The notes under the pieces are model-generated. The model did not search any database, had not been told where the DNA came from, and saw only the letters and a program-made list of their open reading frames with translations. Made by a program: the position numbers and the translations under genes. Shown one piece after another: positions 35,143-42,274 of a stretch of DNA of 42,274 nt (the stretch's first letter is position 1; the number at the start of each line of letters is the position of its first letter). The stretch comes from Rhodanobacter sp. PCA2 (lineage in GTDB: Bacteria > Pseudomonadota > Gammaproteobacteria > Xanthomonadales > Rhodanobacteraceae), in NCBI RefSeq assembly GCF_013620825.1, contig NZ_NJIC01000010.1, positions 80,033 through 122,306 of the forward strand, given 5' to 3'.

Positions 35143-36111
35143 ATGATCGAGTTGGAAATCCAGGCGCTCGCGCTGCAACGCGAGGGCCTGCTCGTCGAGG
35201 TTGGCCGTCTGGCCGGTACCTGCGGCTACACGCTGGTGCGACAGCGGCTGGTGCAGGACCCGCACGGAACCCTGCTGTCCATGGTCGTGCGCGGCTCGTG
35301 GTTCAAGAAGCGCACGCTGCGTGCCGCGCTGGCCAGTTGCGAACGACTCGTCAGCTTCGAACTCGAACCTGCCGTCGACGGCGAGCCGCGGCCGCATTTC
35401 GCCGCCACGCGCCGGATCGACACCGACTACACGCCGCCGCCGGCGCCACCGCCGGAACCCGTTTCCGCCGGGGCGGTGGAGACAGCCGATGCGGATACGC
35501 CGGTGGTGGACAAGGGTGACGCGCCGCCGTCGCTGCCACCCGCAGCCGCGGTTGACGCGACCACGCCCGAATCGTTCGAGGAATTCATCGTGGTGCGCCC
35601 GCGCCAGCCGTCGCCCGCCCTGCCTGCCGAACCGGCGCCCGAGCCGTTCATCGACGTGCCGGTGCTTCCGGCGGATGTGCCGGCCGTCGACCAGGCGCTT
35701 GCCGCGCTGGAGCAGGATTACCCGCGCATCGTGCCGCGCCTGCTGGCGCTGGATCGCGCCGTGCCTGCCGGAGCACGCGAAGCCTCGCTGCAACTGGCAG
35801 GGCAGCGCGTCGGTGCATGGCTGTTCGCACGCGAATACGCGCTCGACACCGGGCTGGGCCTGGGGGCGGCGCTCGCTTCCATCGGCGTGCCTGCGCTGCA
35901 TGCGTTCGCCGAGATCGACCAGCAGGGCGGCCGGCTGCACATCAGGCACAGCCCGTTGTGCGCCGAAAACGACCATTCGGGCTGCAGCTTCTTCGGCGGC
36001 TTCCTGGAGGGCCTGCTGGGGCCGGCCATCGCGCCGGGCGGCCTGTCGATCTTTCCCGTCTGCTGCCGCAGCTTCGGCGCCGACGAATGCGTGCTGGCGG
36101 TTTCGGAATGA
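35143..36111 (+). CDS. Unknown protein with ACT-like N-terminus and V4R-like Cys-rich C-terminus
   Basis: A 322-residue soluble protein in three parts. Residues 1-77 (IELEIQALALQREGLLVEVG, then TLLSMVVRGSWFKKRTLRAAL) look like a small ACT-type alpha/beta regulatory fold. Residues 90-180 are a Pro/Ala/Glu-rich linker, apparently disordered. Residues 185-322 resemble a V4R (4-vinyl reductase) domain: LARE...GLGLGAALASIGV, HSPLCAENDHSGCSFFGGFLEGLLGP, and SIFPVCCRSFGADECVLAV. Cys273, 281, 307, 308 and 316 are candidates for metal or thiol chemistry. V4R domains serve as ligand or metal sensors in other proteins. AGGGGG precedes the ATG by 4 nt. I do not know its function; the domain calls are by eye. 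Confidence 0.8.
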   Translation: MIELEIQALALQREGLLVEVGRLAGTCGYTLVRQRLVQDPHGTLLSMVVRGSWFKKRTLRAALASCERLVSFELEPAVDGEPRPHFAATRRIDTDYTPPPAPPPEPVSAGAVETADADTPVVDKGDAPPSLPPAAAVDATTPESFEEFIVVRPRQPSPALPAEPAPEPFIDVPVLPADVPAVDQALAALEQDYPRIVPRLLALDRAVPAGAREASLQLAGQRVGAWLFAREYALDTGLGLGAALASIGVPALHAFAEIDQQGGRLHIRHSPLCAENDHSGCSFFGGFLEGLLGPAIAPGGLSIFPVCCRSFGADECVLAVSE

Positions 36112-36156
36112 GCCGGTAGCAACGGCAGCCAGGGATGGTCCGATCAATCGACTGGC

Positions 36157-36194
36157 TTGCCCGTCATTCCAGCCTTCGCCGGGATGACGGGCAA
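36157..36194. repeat. REP-like hairpin after the V4R-like gene
   Basis: TTGCCCGTCATTCC pairs with GGGATGACGGGCAA (one T-G pair) around a 10-nt loop (36171-36180), giving a 14-bp stem. The CGTCATTCC...GGGATGACG form resembles dispersed intergenic palindromes common in proteobacteria and is related to the hairpin at 22640-22669. It may also stop transcription from the gene upstream. Confidence 0.7.
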
Positions 36195-36217
36195 AGTCGG
36201 ATATTCCCTGGCTGTCG

Positions 36218-36230
36218 CCCCCCCCCCCCC
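36218..36230. repeat. Homopolymer tract of 13 C
   Basis: An uninterrupted C13 lies 122 bp before the start of the giant membrane-protein gene. Such tracts slip easily in replication. It is not in a coding frame, so any effect would be on promoter spacing or structure, if it is not a sequencing artefact. Confidence 0.85.
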
Positions 36231-36352
36231 TCACTTCGGCAAAAGCCACTCCCGGGTCTTCGGGTTGCGACGCGACAAAGCGGCACGCACCGTGCAGATG
36301 TATCGCACAGGCCCTTACACTTGACGGACGCGTGACACATGGAGAGAAACGC

Positions 36353-39300
36353 ATGCTTGCTCGACTGACAGGATTGTTGGCCCTCTGGCTGCTGCTGGCC
36401 GCGCCCTTGCCGGCGCAGGACGTACCGGCGCCCCTGCGCGACTGGCAAGGCTGGGTGCTGCACGACGTGCCGCAGCATGCCTGCCCGTTCCCCGCCGGCC
36501 ACGCGCCCGGCGCCGACGGCAGCCAGTGCGCATGGCCCGGCTGGCTTGCGCTGGATGCCGGCAAGGACGGCGCGCGCTTCAGCCTCGATGTGCACGTGGA
36601 CGCGCCGAGCTGGGTGGCATTGCCGGGCGACGAGCACGCGTGGCCGCAGTCGGTGACGGCGAACAACCAGCCTGCCGTGGTGCTGCAGCACGACGATCGG
36701 CCGATGCTGTGGCTGGCGCCCGGCGACTATCAGCTGCGCGGCTCGCTGCCGTGGACGGAACGGCCGTCGCGCCTGCGCGTGCCGGCGGAGATCGGCCTGG
36801 TCGCGCTGAGCCTGGACGGCGCGGCGGTGTCGCACGTGGAACGCAACGGCGACGAACTTACGCTGGGCGAAGCCGCCGCCGCGCAACGCACCGCCGATGC
36901 CTTGTCGCTGCGCGTCTACCGCGAGCTCGGCGACGGCCTGCCCGCCACGCTGCAGACGCAACTGCAGCTCGACGTGGCCGGCAGCGCGCGCGAGGTCCTG
37001 CTCGGGCCGGTCCTGCCTGCAGGCTTCGTTGCCACCGCGCTCGACGGCGACTTGCCGGCGCGGCTGGAAAACGACGGCCGCCTGCGCGTGCAGCTGCGCT
37101 CGGGGCATTGGGTGCTGACCCTGCATGCGCGCGCCACCGCGCCGCTGGAAAAGGTGGCGCTCAAGCTGCCCGCCGCGCCCTGGCCGCGCCAGGAAACCTG
37201 GAGCTATCGCGACGATCCGGCGCTGCGCGGCAGCCGCGCCGAAGGGCAGGCCGTCGACGCTGCGCAGGCCGGCGTGCCCGGCGACTGGAGCGATCTGCCC
37301 GCGTTCGCCTTGAACGACGACACGGGCCTGACCATCGCTGCCGGCGCACGCGGCAACGAGGGCGGCAAGGGCGACCAGATCCGCCTGCGGCGCGAATTGT
37401 GGCTGGATTTCGACGGCAGCGGCCTGCGCGCGGCCGACCATCTGCGCGGCGAGCTGCGTCATCATCAGCGGCTGGAGGCGAGCGCGCCGTGGCTGCTTCA
37501 GCACGCCAGCGAGGGCGGCAAGCCGTTGCTGGTCAGCAAGGGCGGCGACGGCCGCAGCGGCGTGGAACTGCGCACCAGCAAGCTCGATCTGGACGCCGGC
37601 CTGCGCCTGTCCGCACACGGCGGCGCCATCCCCAGTTCCGGCTGGCAGCTGCCGCTGGAGGGCATCGATGCGAACCTGCATCTGCCTTCCGGTTACCGCC
37701 TGGTCGCGGCGCCCGGTGCGGATCGCGCGCCGGATACCTGGGTCGCGCAATGGAGCCTGCTCGACCTGTTCGTGCTCGCGCTGGTCGCCTTGCTGGCCGG
37801 CCGCCTGCTCGGCTGGCGCTGGGCCCTGCTGGCGGCGCTGTACCTGGCGTTGGGCCGCCATGAAGGCGGTGCACCGTTGTGGACCCTGGCGACAGGACTG
37901 CTGCTGGCGCTGCTGCTGCGTGCGTTGCCGGAAGGACGCCTGCGCGTGGTGGTACGCGGCGCCACCCTCGCGCTGTTTGCGTTGGCGGTGCTGTGGGCGC
38001 TGCCGTTTGCGGCGCGACAGTTGCAGTACGCCTTGCATCCGTCGTTGGAGGGCGGGACCTTCGCGCAAGGGCTGTATGCCGAAGCGCAACTGCGCCAGCC
38101 GTCGAGGCAGGAAGCGCAAGCACAGGAAGAGGAAGCTGATAAGGCAATGCAAGCATCGGCGCCCGCACCTGCGGCTGCTCCCGCCCCGTCGTCGCTGCGT
38201 ATGAGCGCAGCCAAGCTTGCGAAGCTGGATTCCATCGCCGTCTCGGCCAACGCACTGTCTGGCCCCGGACTCGCCGACTTCGACAGCCGCAGCCCCATCC
38301 AGGCCGGCGCCGGTACGCCGAACTGGGATCAGGGCAACAACTACCAGCTCGGCTGGTCCGGCCCGGTGAGCGCGGAGCAGACCACGCGCCTGCTGATCGC
38401 ACCGCGCTGGCTGGTGCGCCTGCTGCGCGTGGCGATGGTCGCCCTGCTGGCGGCCCTGCTGGCGAAACTGCTCGCCAGCCTGCGTCCGTGGCGCGTTGCC
38501 AGGCCTGCCGCGCGTGGTGCCAACGCGGCAGGTGCGCTGCTGCTCGCCATCGCGCTGCTGCCGTCGGTTTCGCACGCACAGAACCTGCCCGACCAGCGCC
38601 TGCTGGACCAGTTGAAGGCTCGCCTCACCGAGGCGCCGAAATGCGCGCCGGACTGCGCCGCGGTGGCGCAGGCGCAACTGAAGGCCAGCGGCGACGCGCT
38701 GGAAGTGGCGCTGGACGTGAACGCCGGCGCCACCGTGGCGTTGCCGTTGCCGCAGCCCGACGCGGCGCTGCAATGGCTGGATGCCAGCGTGGACGGCCAC
38801 CCCGCGGTGCTGGCCCGCGACGACGACACCGCCGTGCTTCGCCTCGACCGCGGCGTGCATCGCATCGGCCTGCGCTATCGCATCGGCGCGGCGGACAGCG
38901 CCAGCCTGCGTTTCGCCCTGCGCCCGCAACGCGTGGCGTTCAGCGGGCAGGGCTGGTCGCTGGACGGCGTGGATGCCGGACGCATGCTGGGCGACAGCCT
39001 CGCGCTGCAGCGCGTGCGCGTCGACGACAACGGCAAGCAGGCGCTGGCCGCCCAGGATTTCCCGCCTTACGTGCGCCTGACCCGCCGCCTGCTGCTGGGC
39101 GTGGACTGGCAGGTGGAAAACACCGTCGAGCGCATCGCGCCCGCGGACGGCGGCTTCAGCCTCAGCCTGCCGCTGCTTCCCGGCGAGCATCCGCAGGGCG
39201 ACGGCGCGCTGGTGAAGAACGGCCGCATCGACATCGCCTTCAACACCGGCAGCCGCCAGGTACGCTGGACCAGCCGGCTCGATCACGCCACCAGGCTCGC

Positions 39301-40447
39301 GCTCACAGCGCCGGCGCTGGGCGAGCGTGCGGAAGTCTGGGAGGTGGTCGCCGCACCGATGTGGCACGTCGATGCGCAAGGCGTGCCGACCAGCGCCAGC
39401 GACGACGGCCTGCGCTTCCAGCCGCTGCCCGGCGAAACGCTGCAACTCGGTTTCAGCCAGCCGGTGGCGATCGACGGCGGCAGTCTCGCGTTCGATGCGG
39501 TGGACGTGCAGGCCGACACGGGCGAACGCAGCACCGAAACTACGCTCGCGCTGACCGCGCGCAGCACGCGCGGCGGCGAGCACGCGATCGCGCTGCCGGC
39601 AGGCGCGGAGTTGCTGGAGGCGAGCCGCGACGATGCGCCGGTGAACCTTGCCGTGCGCAACGGCAAGCTCGGGCTGCCGCTGCTGCCCGGCTCGCACTAC
39701 TACCGCATCCGGCTGCGCGTGCCGCAGGGCGTGGCGACGCGCATCGTCACGCCATCGTTCGCGCTGGATGCGCCGGTGGCGAACATCAGCAGCGAACTCC
39801 ATCTGCCGCAGGACCGCTGGGTGCTATGGACGTGGGGACCGACCACCGGCCCGGCGGTGACGTACTGGTCGCAGCTGGTGGTGTTGCTGCTGGTTGCATG
39901 GCTGCTGGCCCGTTATGCGCCCACGCCGCTGCGTTTCCGCCACTGGCTGCTGCTGGGGCTGGGCTTCTCCGCCTTCGCCTGGGGCGCGTTCGCGCTGGTG
40001 GTGGCGTGGCTGATCCTCACCGGGTTGCGCGCACGCTGGACGCCGGCGGAAAAGCTACCGGCGATGCGGTTCAACCTCGTGCAGCTCGGACTGGCCCTGC
40101 TCACCGTGGTGGCGTTGGCCGTGCTGGTGGCCGCGGTGCCCAAGGGGCTGCTGGGCGTACCCGACATGCACGTGGTCGGCAATGGCTCCCACGCATGGCG
40201 CCTGCGCTGGTTCGCCGACCAGGGCAACGGCGTGCTGCCGGTCGGCGGCGTGCTCAGCGTCTCGCTGTGGTTCTACAAGCTGGCCATCCTGGCGTGGGCG
40301 CTGTGGCTGGCCTTCACCCTGATCGGCTGGCTGCAGTGGGCGTTCGCCGCATGGACGCACGGCGGCTACTGGCGCAAGCGCGAACCGAAAGCGGGAACCC
40401 CGGTGCCGCCCCTGCCGCCCTCGAAGGAGCAGTCGCCGGGTGGCTGA
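36353..40447 (+). CDS. Giant two-lobed inner-membrane protein, function unknown
   Basis: A 1364-residue protein. It starts at 36353 with GGAGAG 6 nt upstream and a signal peptide ([18 protein letters not shown]). The first lobe (about 25-460) is beta-rich and extracytoplasmic in appearance. A cluster of membrane helices lies at about 467-562 ([20 protein letters not shown] and following). A Gln/Glu/Ala/Pro-rich loop (about 590-630) is followed by another helix (about 683-712). A second signal-peptide-like segment, [18 protein letters not shown], ends near 745. The second beta-rich lobe (about 746-1165) ends in a C-terminal block of four to six helices (about 1170-1333). The two halves have the same plan, suggesting an ancestral fusion. 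I do not recognise the family. It overlaps prmC by 8 bp. Confidence 0.85.
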   Translation: MLARLTGLLALWLLLAAPLPAQDVPAPLRDWQGWVLHDVPQHACPFPAGHAPGADGSQCAWPGWLALDAGKDGARFSLDVHVDAPSWVALPGDEHAWPQSVTANNQPAVVLQHDDRPMLWLAPGDYQLRGSLPWTERPSRLRVPAEIGLVALSLDGAAVSHVERNGDELTLGEAAAAQRTADALSLRVYRELGDGLPATLQTQLQLDVAGSAREVLLGPVLPAGFVATALDGDLPARLENDGRLRVQLRSGHWVLTLHARATAPLEKVALKLPAAPWPRQETWSYRDDPALRGSRAEGQAVDAAQAGVPGDWSDLPAFALNDDTGLTIAAGARGNEGGKGDQIRLRRELWLDFDGSGLRAADHLRGELRHHQRLEASAPWLLQHASEGGKPLLVSKGGDGRSGVELRTSKLDLDAGLRLSAHGGAIPSSGWQLPLEGIDANLHLPSGYRLVAAPGADRAPDTWVAQWSLLDLFVLALVALLAGRLLGWRWALLAALYLALGRHEGGAPLWTLATGLLLALLLRALPEGRLRVVVRGATLALFALAVLWALPFAARQLQYALHPSLEGGTFAQGLYAEAQLRQPSRQEAQAQEEEADKAMQASAPAPAAAPAPSSLRMSAAKLAKLDSIAVSANALSGPGLADFDSRSPIQAGAGTPNWDQGNNYQLGWSGPVSAEQTTRLLIAPRWLVRLLRVAMVALLAALLAKLLASLRPWRVARPAARGANAAGALLLAIALLPSVSHAQNLPDQRLLDQLKARLTEAPKCAPDCAAVAQAQLKASGDALEVALDVNAGATVALPLPQPDAALQWLDASVDGHPAVLARDDDTAVLRLDRGVHRIGLRYRIGAADSASLRFALRPQRVAFSGQGWSLDGVDAGRMLGDSLALQRVRVDDNGKQALAAQDFPPYVRLTRRLLLGVDWQVENTVERIAPADGGFSLSLPLLPGEHPQGDGALVKNGRIDIAFNTGSRQVRWTSRLDHATRLALTAPALGERAEVWEVVAAPMWHVDAQGVPTSASDDGLRFQPLPGETLQLGFSQPVAIDGGSLAFDAVDVQADTGERSTETTLALTARSTRGGEHAIALPAGAELLEASRDDAPVNLAVRNGKLGLPLLPGSHYYRIRLRVPQGVATRIVTPSFALDAPVANISSELHLPQDRWVLWTWGPTTGPAVTYWSQLVVLLLVAWLLARYAPTPLRFRHWLLLGLGFSAFAWGAFALVVAWLILTGLRARWTPAEKLPAMRFNLVQLGLALLTVVALAVLVAAVPKGLLGVPDMHVVGNGSHAWRLRWFADQGNGVLPVGGVLSVSLWFYKLAILAWALWLAFTLIGWLQWAFAAWTHGGYWRKREPKAGTPVPPLPPSKEQSPGG

Positions 40448-41270
40448 TGCGCGCGCCATGCTGAGGGCTGCCGCGAACCGTCTCGGCGAGCGTGCCGATG
40501 CCGAGGCGCTGCTGCTGCATGCGCTCGGGCAGTCGCGCGGCTGGCTGTTCGCGCATGCGGACGATGCCGTGGATATGGAGGTCCAGACGGCCTTCGAGGC
40601 CCTGGTCGCGCGGCGCGAAGCCGGCGAGCCGGTGGCCTATCTCACCGGTCGCCGCGGTTTCTGGACGCTGGAGCTGGAAGTGACGCCGGCCACGCTGATC
40701 CCGCGGCCGGAGACCGAGTTGCTGGTGGAACTGGCGCTGGAACGGCTGACGCGCGATGCGGCGGCAGGCGTGGCCGATCTCGGCACCGGCAGCGGCGCGA
40801 TCGCGCTGGCGATCGCCAGCGAGTGCCCGCAGGCGCAGGTGCTGGCCACGGACGCGAGCGCGGATGCACTGGCTGTGGCGCGACGCAACGCGCAGCGGCT
40901 CGGCGTCGGCAACCTGCGTTTCGCGCAGGGCGACTGGCTGGCGCCGCTGGCGGGCCAGCGGTTCGCGCTGATCGTTTCCAACCCGCCGTACATCGAGGCC
41001 GCCGATCCGCATCTCGCGCAGGGCGACCTGCGCTTCGAGCCCGCTTCCGCGCTGGCTTCCGGCGCCGACGGCCTCGACGACATCCGGCGCATCGTCGCCG
41101 GCGCACCCGGGCATCTCGACGCCGACGGCTGGCTGCTGTTCGAGCATGGCTGGAACCAGGGCGCAGCCGCGCGTGCGCTGCTGCGCGAGGCAGGCTATGT
41201 CCAGGTGTTCACCGCGCAGGATCTGGAAGCGCGCGACCGGGTGAGCGGCGGTCGCTGGGCGATCCCTTGA
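40440..41270 (+). CDS. prmC: PrmC, release-factor glutamine methyltransferase
   Basis: PrmC methylates the GGQ glutamine of release factors RF1 and RF2. The 276-residue product has the N-terminal helical domain ([20 protein letters not shown]), the linker [18 protein letters not shown] and [11 protein letters not shown]. The SAM-binding motif I is [16 protein letters not shown], and the catalytic NPPY is in [15 protein letters not shown]. It starts at a GTG within the end of the preceding gene; the ATG at 40458 is an alternative. The 8-bp overlap implies coupling with the giant membrane protein. Confidence 0.96.
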   Translation: MADARAMLRAAANRLGERADAEALLLHALGQSRGWLFAHADDAVDMEVQTAFEALVARREAGEPVAYLTGRRGFWTLELEVTPATLIPRPETELLVELALERLTRDAAAGVADLGTGSGAIALAIASECPQAQVLATDASADALAVARRNAQRLGVGNLRFAQGDWLAPLAGQRFALIVSNPPYIEAADPHLAQGDLRFEPASALASGADGLDDIRRIVAGAPGHLDADGWLLFEHGWNQGAAARALLREAGYVQVFTAQDLEARDRVSGGRWAIP

Positions 41271-41273
41271 ACG

Positions 41274-41301
41274 AAGCCGCCCCGCGCAGGCGGGGCGGCT
41301 T
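41274..41301. terminator. Hairpin between convergent prmC and dxs
   Basis: A 12-bp perfect stem (41274-41285 with 41290-41301) has a GCAG loop. The plus strand continues TTTG and the minus strand ends with TTCG, so it may serve both convergent genes, better for prmC. Confidence 0.7.
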
Positions 41302-41321
41302 TGCATGACCAGCGGGCGAAC

Positions 41322-42221
41322 TCAGCTCGCGTGGGCGATGCTGCTGCCGATCGACTGCGGGAAGCGCGCGTGGATCGCGCGGCGGATGCCGGGCAGGTCG
41401 AGGCCGGCCATGCTGAGCACTTCCTCGCGACTGCCGTGTTCGAGGTAGGCGTCCGGCAGGCCGAGATGCAGGATGGGTTTCACGATGCCGTGCGCGGCGA
41501 GGCATTCGGCCACGGCGGAGCCGGCGCCGCCGGCGACGGCGTTGTCCTCCAGCGTGACGAAGGCGTCGTGGGTCCTGGCCAGTTCGACGATCAGCGCCTC
41601 GTCCAGCGGCTTCACGAAGCGCATGTTGACGAGGGTGGCGTCGAGCTCGCCGGCGATCACCGCGGCGGGCGCCAGCATCGCGCCGAAGCTGAGCAGGGCG
41701 AGGCCGTGGCCGCGGCGGCGCAGCTCGGCCTTGCCGATCGGCAAGGTATCGAGCTCATGGTGGATGGCGACGCCGGGGCCGGTGCCGCGCGGATAGCGGA
41801 CGGCGGCGGGGCCGGCGTACTGGAAGCCGGTGCTGAGCATCGTCCGGCATTCGTTCTCGTCGGCCGGCGCCATGATCACCATGTTCGGCAGGCAGCGCAG
41901 GAAGCTGAGGTCGAAGCTGCCGGCATGCGTGGCGCCGTCCGGGCCCACCACGCCGGCGCGGTCGATCGCGAAGGTGACGTCGAGGTTCTGCAGCGCCACG
42001 TCGTGGATCGCCTGGTCGTAGGCGCGCTGCAGGAAGGTGGAGTAGATCGCCACCACCGGCTTGGCGCCTTCGCAGGCCATGCCCGCGGCCAGCGTCACCG
42101 CGTGCTGCTCGGCGATCGCCACGTCGAAGTAGCGCTCGGGGTATTCCTTGGAGAAGCGCACCAGCCCCGAGCCTTCGCGCATCGCGGGCGTGATGCCCAG
42201 CAGGCGTTCGTCGGCGGCGGC
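41322..42221 (-). CDS. dxs: Dxs, 1-deoxy-D-xylulose-5-phosphate synthase, 3' part
   Basis: Dxs joins pyruvate and glyceraldehyde 3-phosphate, with thiamine diphosphate, in the first step of the MEP isoprenoid pathway. About 295 C-terminal residues are present, from [20 protein letters not shown] to the end. The catalytic Glu is in [16 protein letters not shown], with [23 protein letters not shown] and the C-terminal [11 protein letters not shown] domain. The homology on the minus strand stops at about 42213-42221. Beyond that the same strand encodes no Dxs sequence although the frame stays open. The preceding piece of the gene is found inverted at 42219-42274. The gene is therefore broken here, by rearrangement or by misassembly. 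Confidence 0.93.
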   Translation of the reverse strand, partial: AAADERLLGITPAMREGSGLVRFSKEYPERYFDVAIAEQHAVTLAAGMACEGAKPVVAIYSTFLQRAYDQAIHDVALQNLDVTFAIDRAGVVGPDGATHAGSFDLSFLRCLPNMVIMAPADENECRTMLSTGFQYAGPAAVRYPRGTGPGVAIHHELDTLPIGKAELRRRGHGLALLSFGAMLAPAAVIAGELDATLVNMRFVKPLDEALIVELARTHDAFVTLEDNAVAGGAGSAVAECLAAHGIVKPILHLGLPDAYLEHGSREEVLSMAGLDLPGIRRAIHARFPQSIGSSIAHAS

Positions 42222-42274
42222 CTGGTGAAGAAGGGCGCACCCGCCAAACCCACCTACACCGACATCTTCAGCGA
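42219..42274 (+). other. dxs: Inverted fragment of dxs on the plus strand
   Basis: In frame from 42219 the plus strand encodes [18 protein letters not shown], the Dxs segment that normally lies just before DWLC[10 protein letters not shown]. The minus-strand dxs resumes exactly at AAADERLL. So about seven codons are missing and the upstream piece is inverted. The junction lies in GGCGGCGGC, consistent with microhomology. The window ends inside the fragment. Confidence 0.85.

Noticed and set aside
36164-39802. Very long open frame on the minus strand (over 1200 codons) opposite the giant membrane protein
   Set aside because: The translation is Arg/Gln/His/Ala-rich with no domains. It is the GC-rich mirror of a plus-strand gene that has a signal peptide, membrane helices and a ribosome-binding site.
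42182-42240. dxs reading frame continuing upstream on the minus strand to the window edge
   Set aside because: The frame is open, but past about 42221 it encodes no Dxs sequence; the matching sequence is on the opposite strand.

Overview
The window is GC-rich chromosomal DNA with core genes packed on both strands. Gene content and order (ruvC-ruvA-kup-ruvB-ybgC-tolQRAB-pal-cpoB-queE-queC-tRNA-Lys, an E. coli-like OxyR, YadA-type adhesin, Dxs) and the protein flavour suggest a gammaproteobacterium of the Xanthomonadales/Lysobacterales, most like the Rhodanobacteraceae (Rhodanobacter, Dyella, Frateuria). That placement is inferred from remembered gene order and protein sequence, not from a search.

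Layout. 1-13.4 kb (+): Holliday-junction genes ruvC, ruvA and ruvB, with two tandem Kup potassium transporters set between ruvA and ruvB. They run directly into the Tol-Pal envelope operon (ybgC, tolQ, tolR, tolA, tolB, pal, cpoB), then queE and queC for 7-deazaguanine synthesis, and a tRNA-Lys(TTT) with its own promoter and terminator. 13.4-18.8 kb (-): a MASE2-GGDEF diguanylate cyclase, glnS, a nucleoside deaminase, a TVP38/DedA-type membrane protein overlapping it by 4 bp, and a secreted YncE-like beta-propeller. 18.9-19.8 kb (+): a DUF2007 protein and apt. 20.0-24.4 kb (-): oxyR, then a probable peroxide-defence operon of rubrerythrin, Fe-S/CCG oxidoreductase, DUF3501 protein and an unknown anchored protein; a 158-bp imperfect palindrome lies upstream of rubrerythrin. 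24.5-29.5 kb (-): a secreted subtilisin-like protease downstream of a 974-residue trimeric autotransporter adhesin. 30-32.1 kb: a histidine kinase (+) and an OmpR-type regulator (-) facing each other with overlapping 3' ends. 32.3-41.3 kb (+): an exported M1 aminopeptidase, an unusual protein with a V4R-like C-terminal domain, a 1364-residue two-lobed membrane protein, and prmC. 41.3-42.3 kb (-): the 3' part of dxs, ending at an inversion junction.

The clearest unusual signals are: (1) the end of the window, where dxs switches strand inside the gene (breakpoint about 42213-42221), probably a fold-back chimera or contig-end artefact; (2) ruvC without any ATG, GTG or TTG before its catalytic aspartate, its 5' end running into a CCNNATC heptad tract; (3) the long palindromic element upstream of rubrerythrin; (4) the V4R-like protein and the giant membrane protein with an internal signal-peptide-like segment, for which I know no function; (5) the kinase/regulator pair with antisense-overlapping 3' ends. 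I found no CRISPR array, prophage, transposase gene or rRNA.
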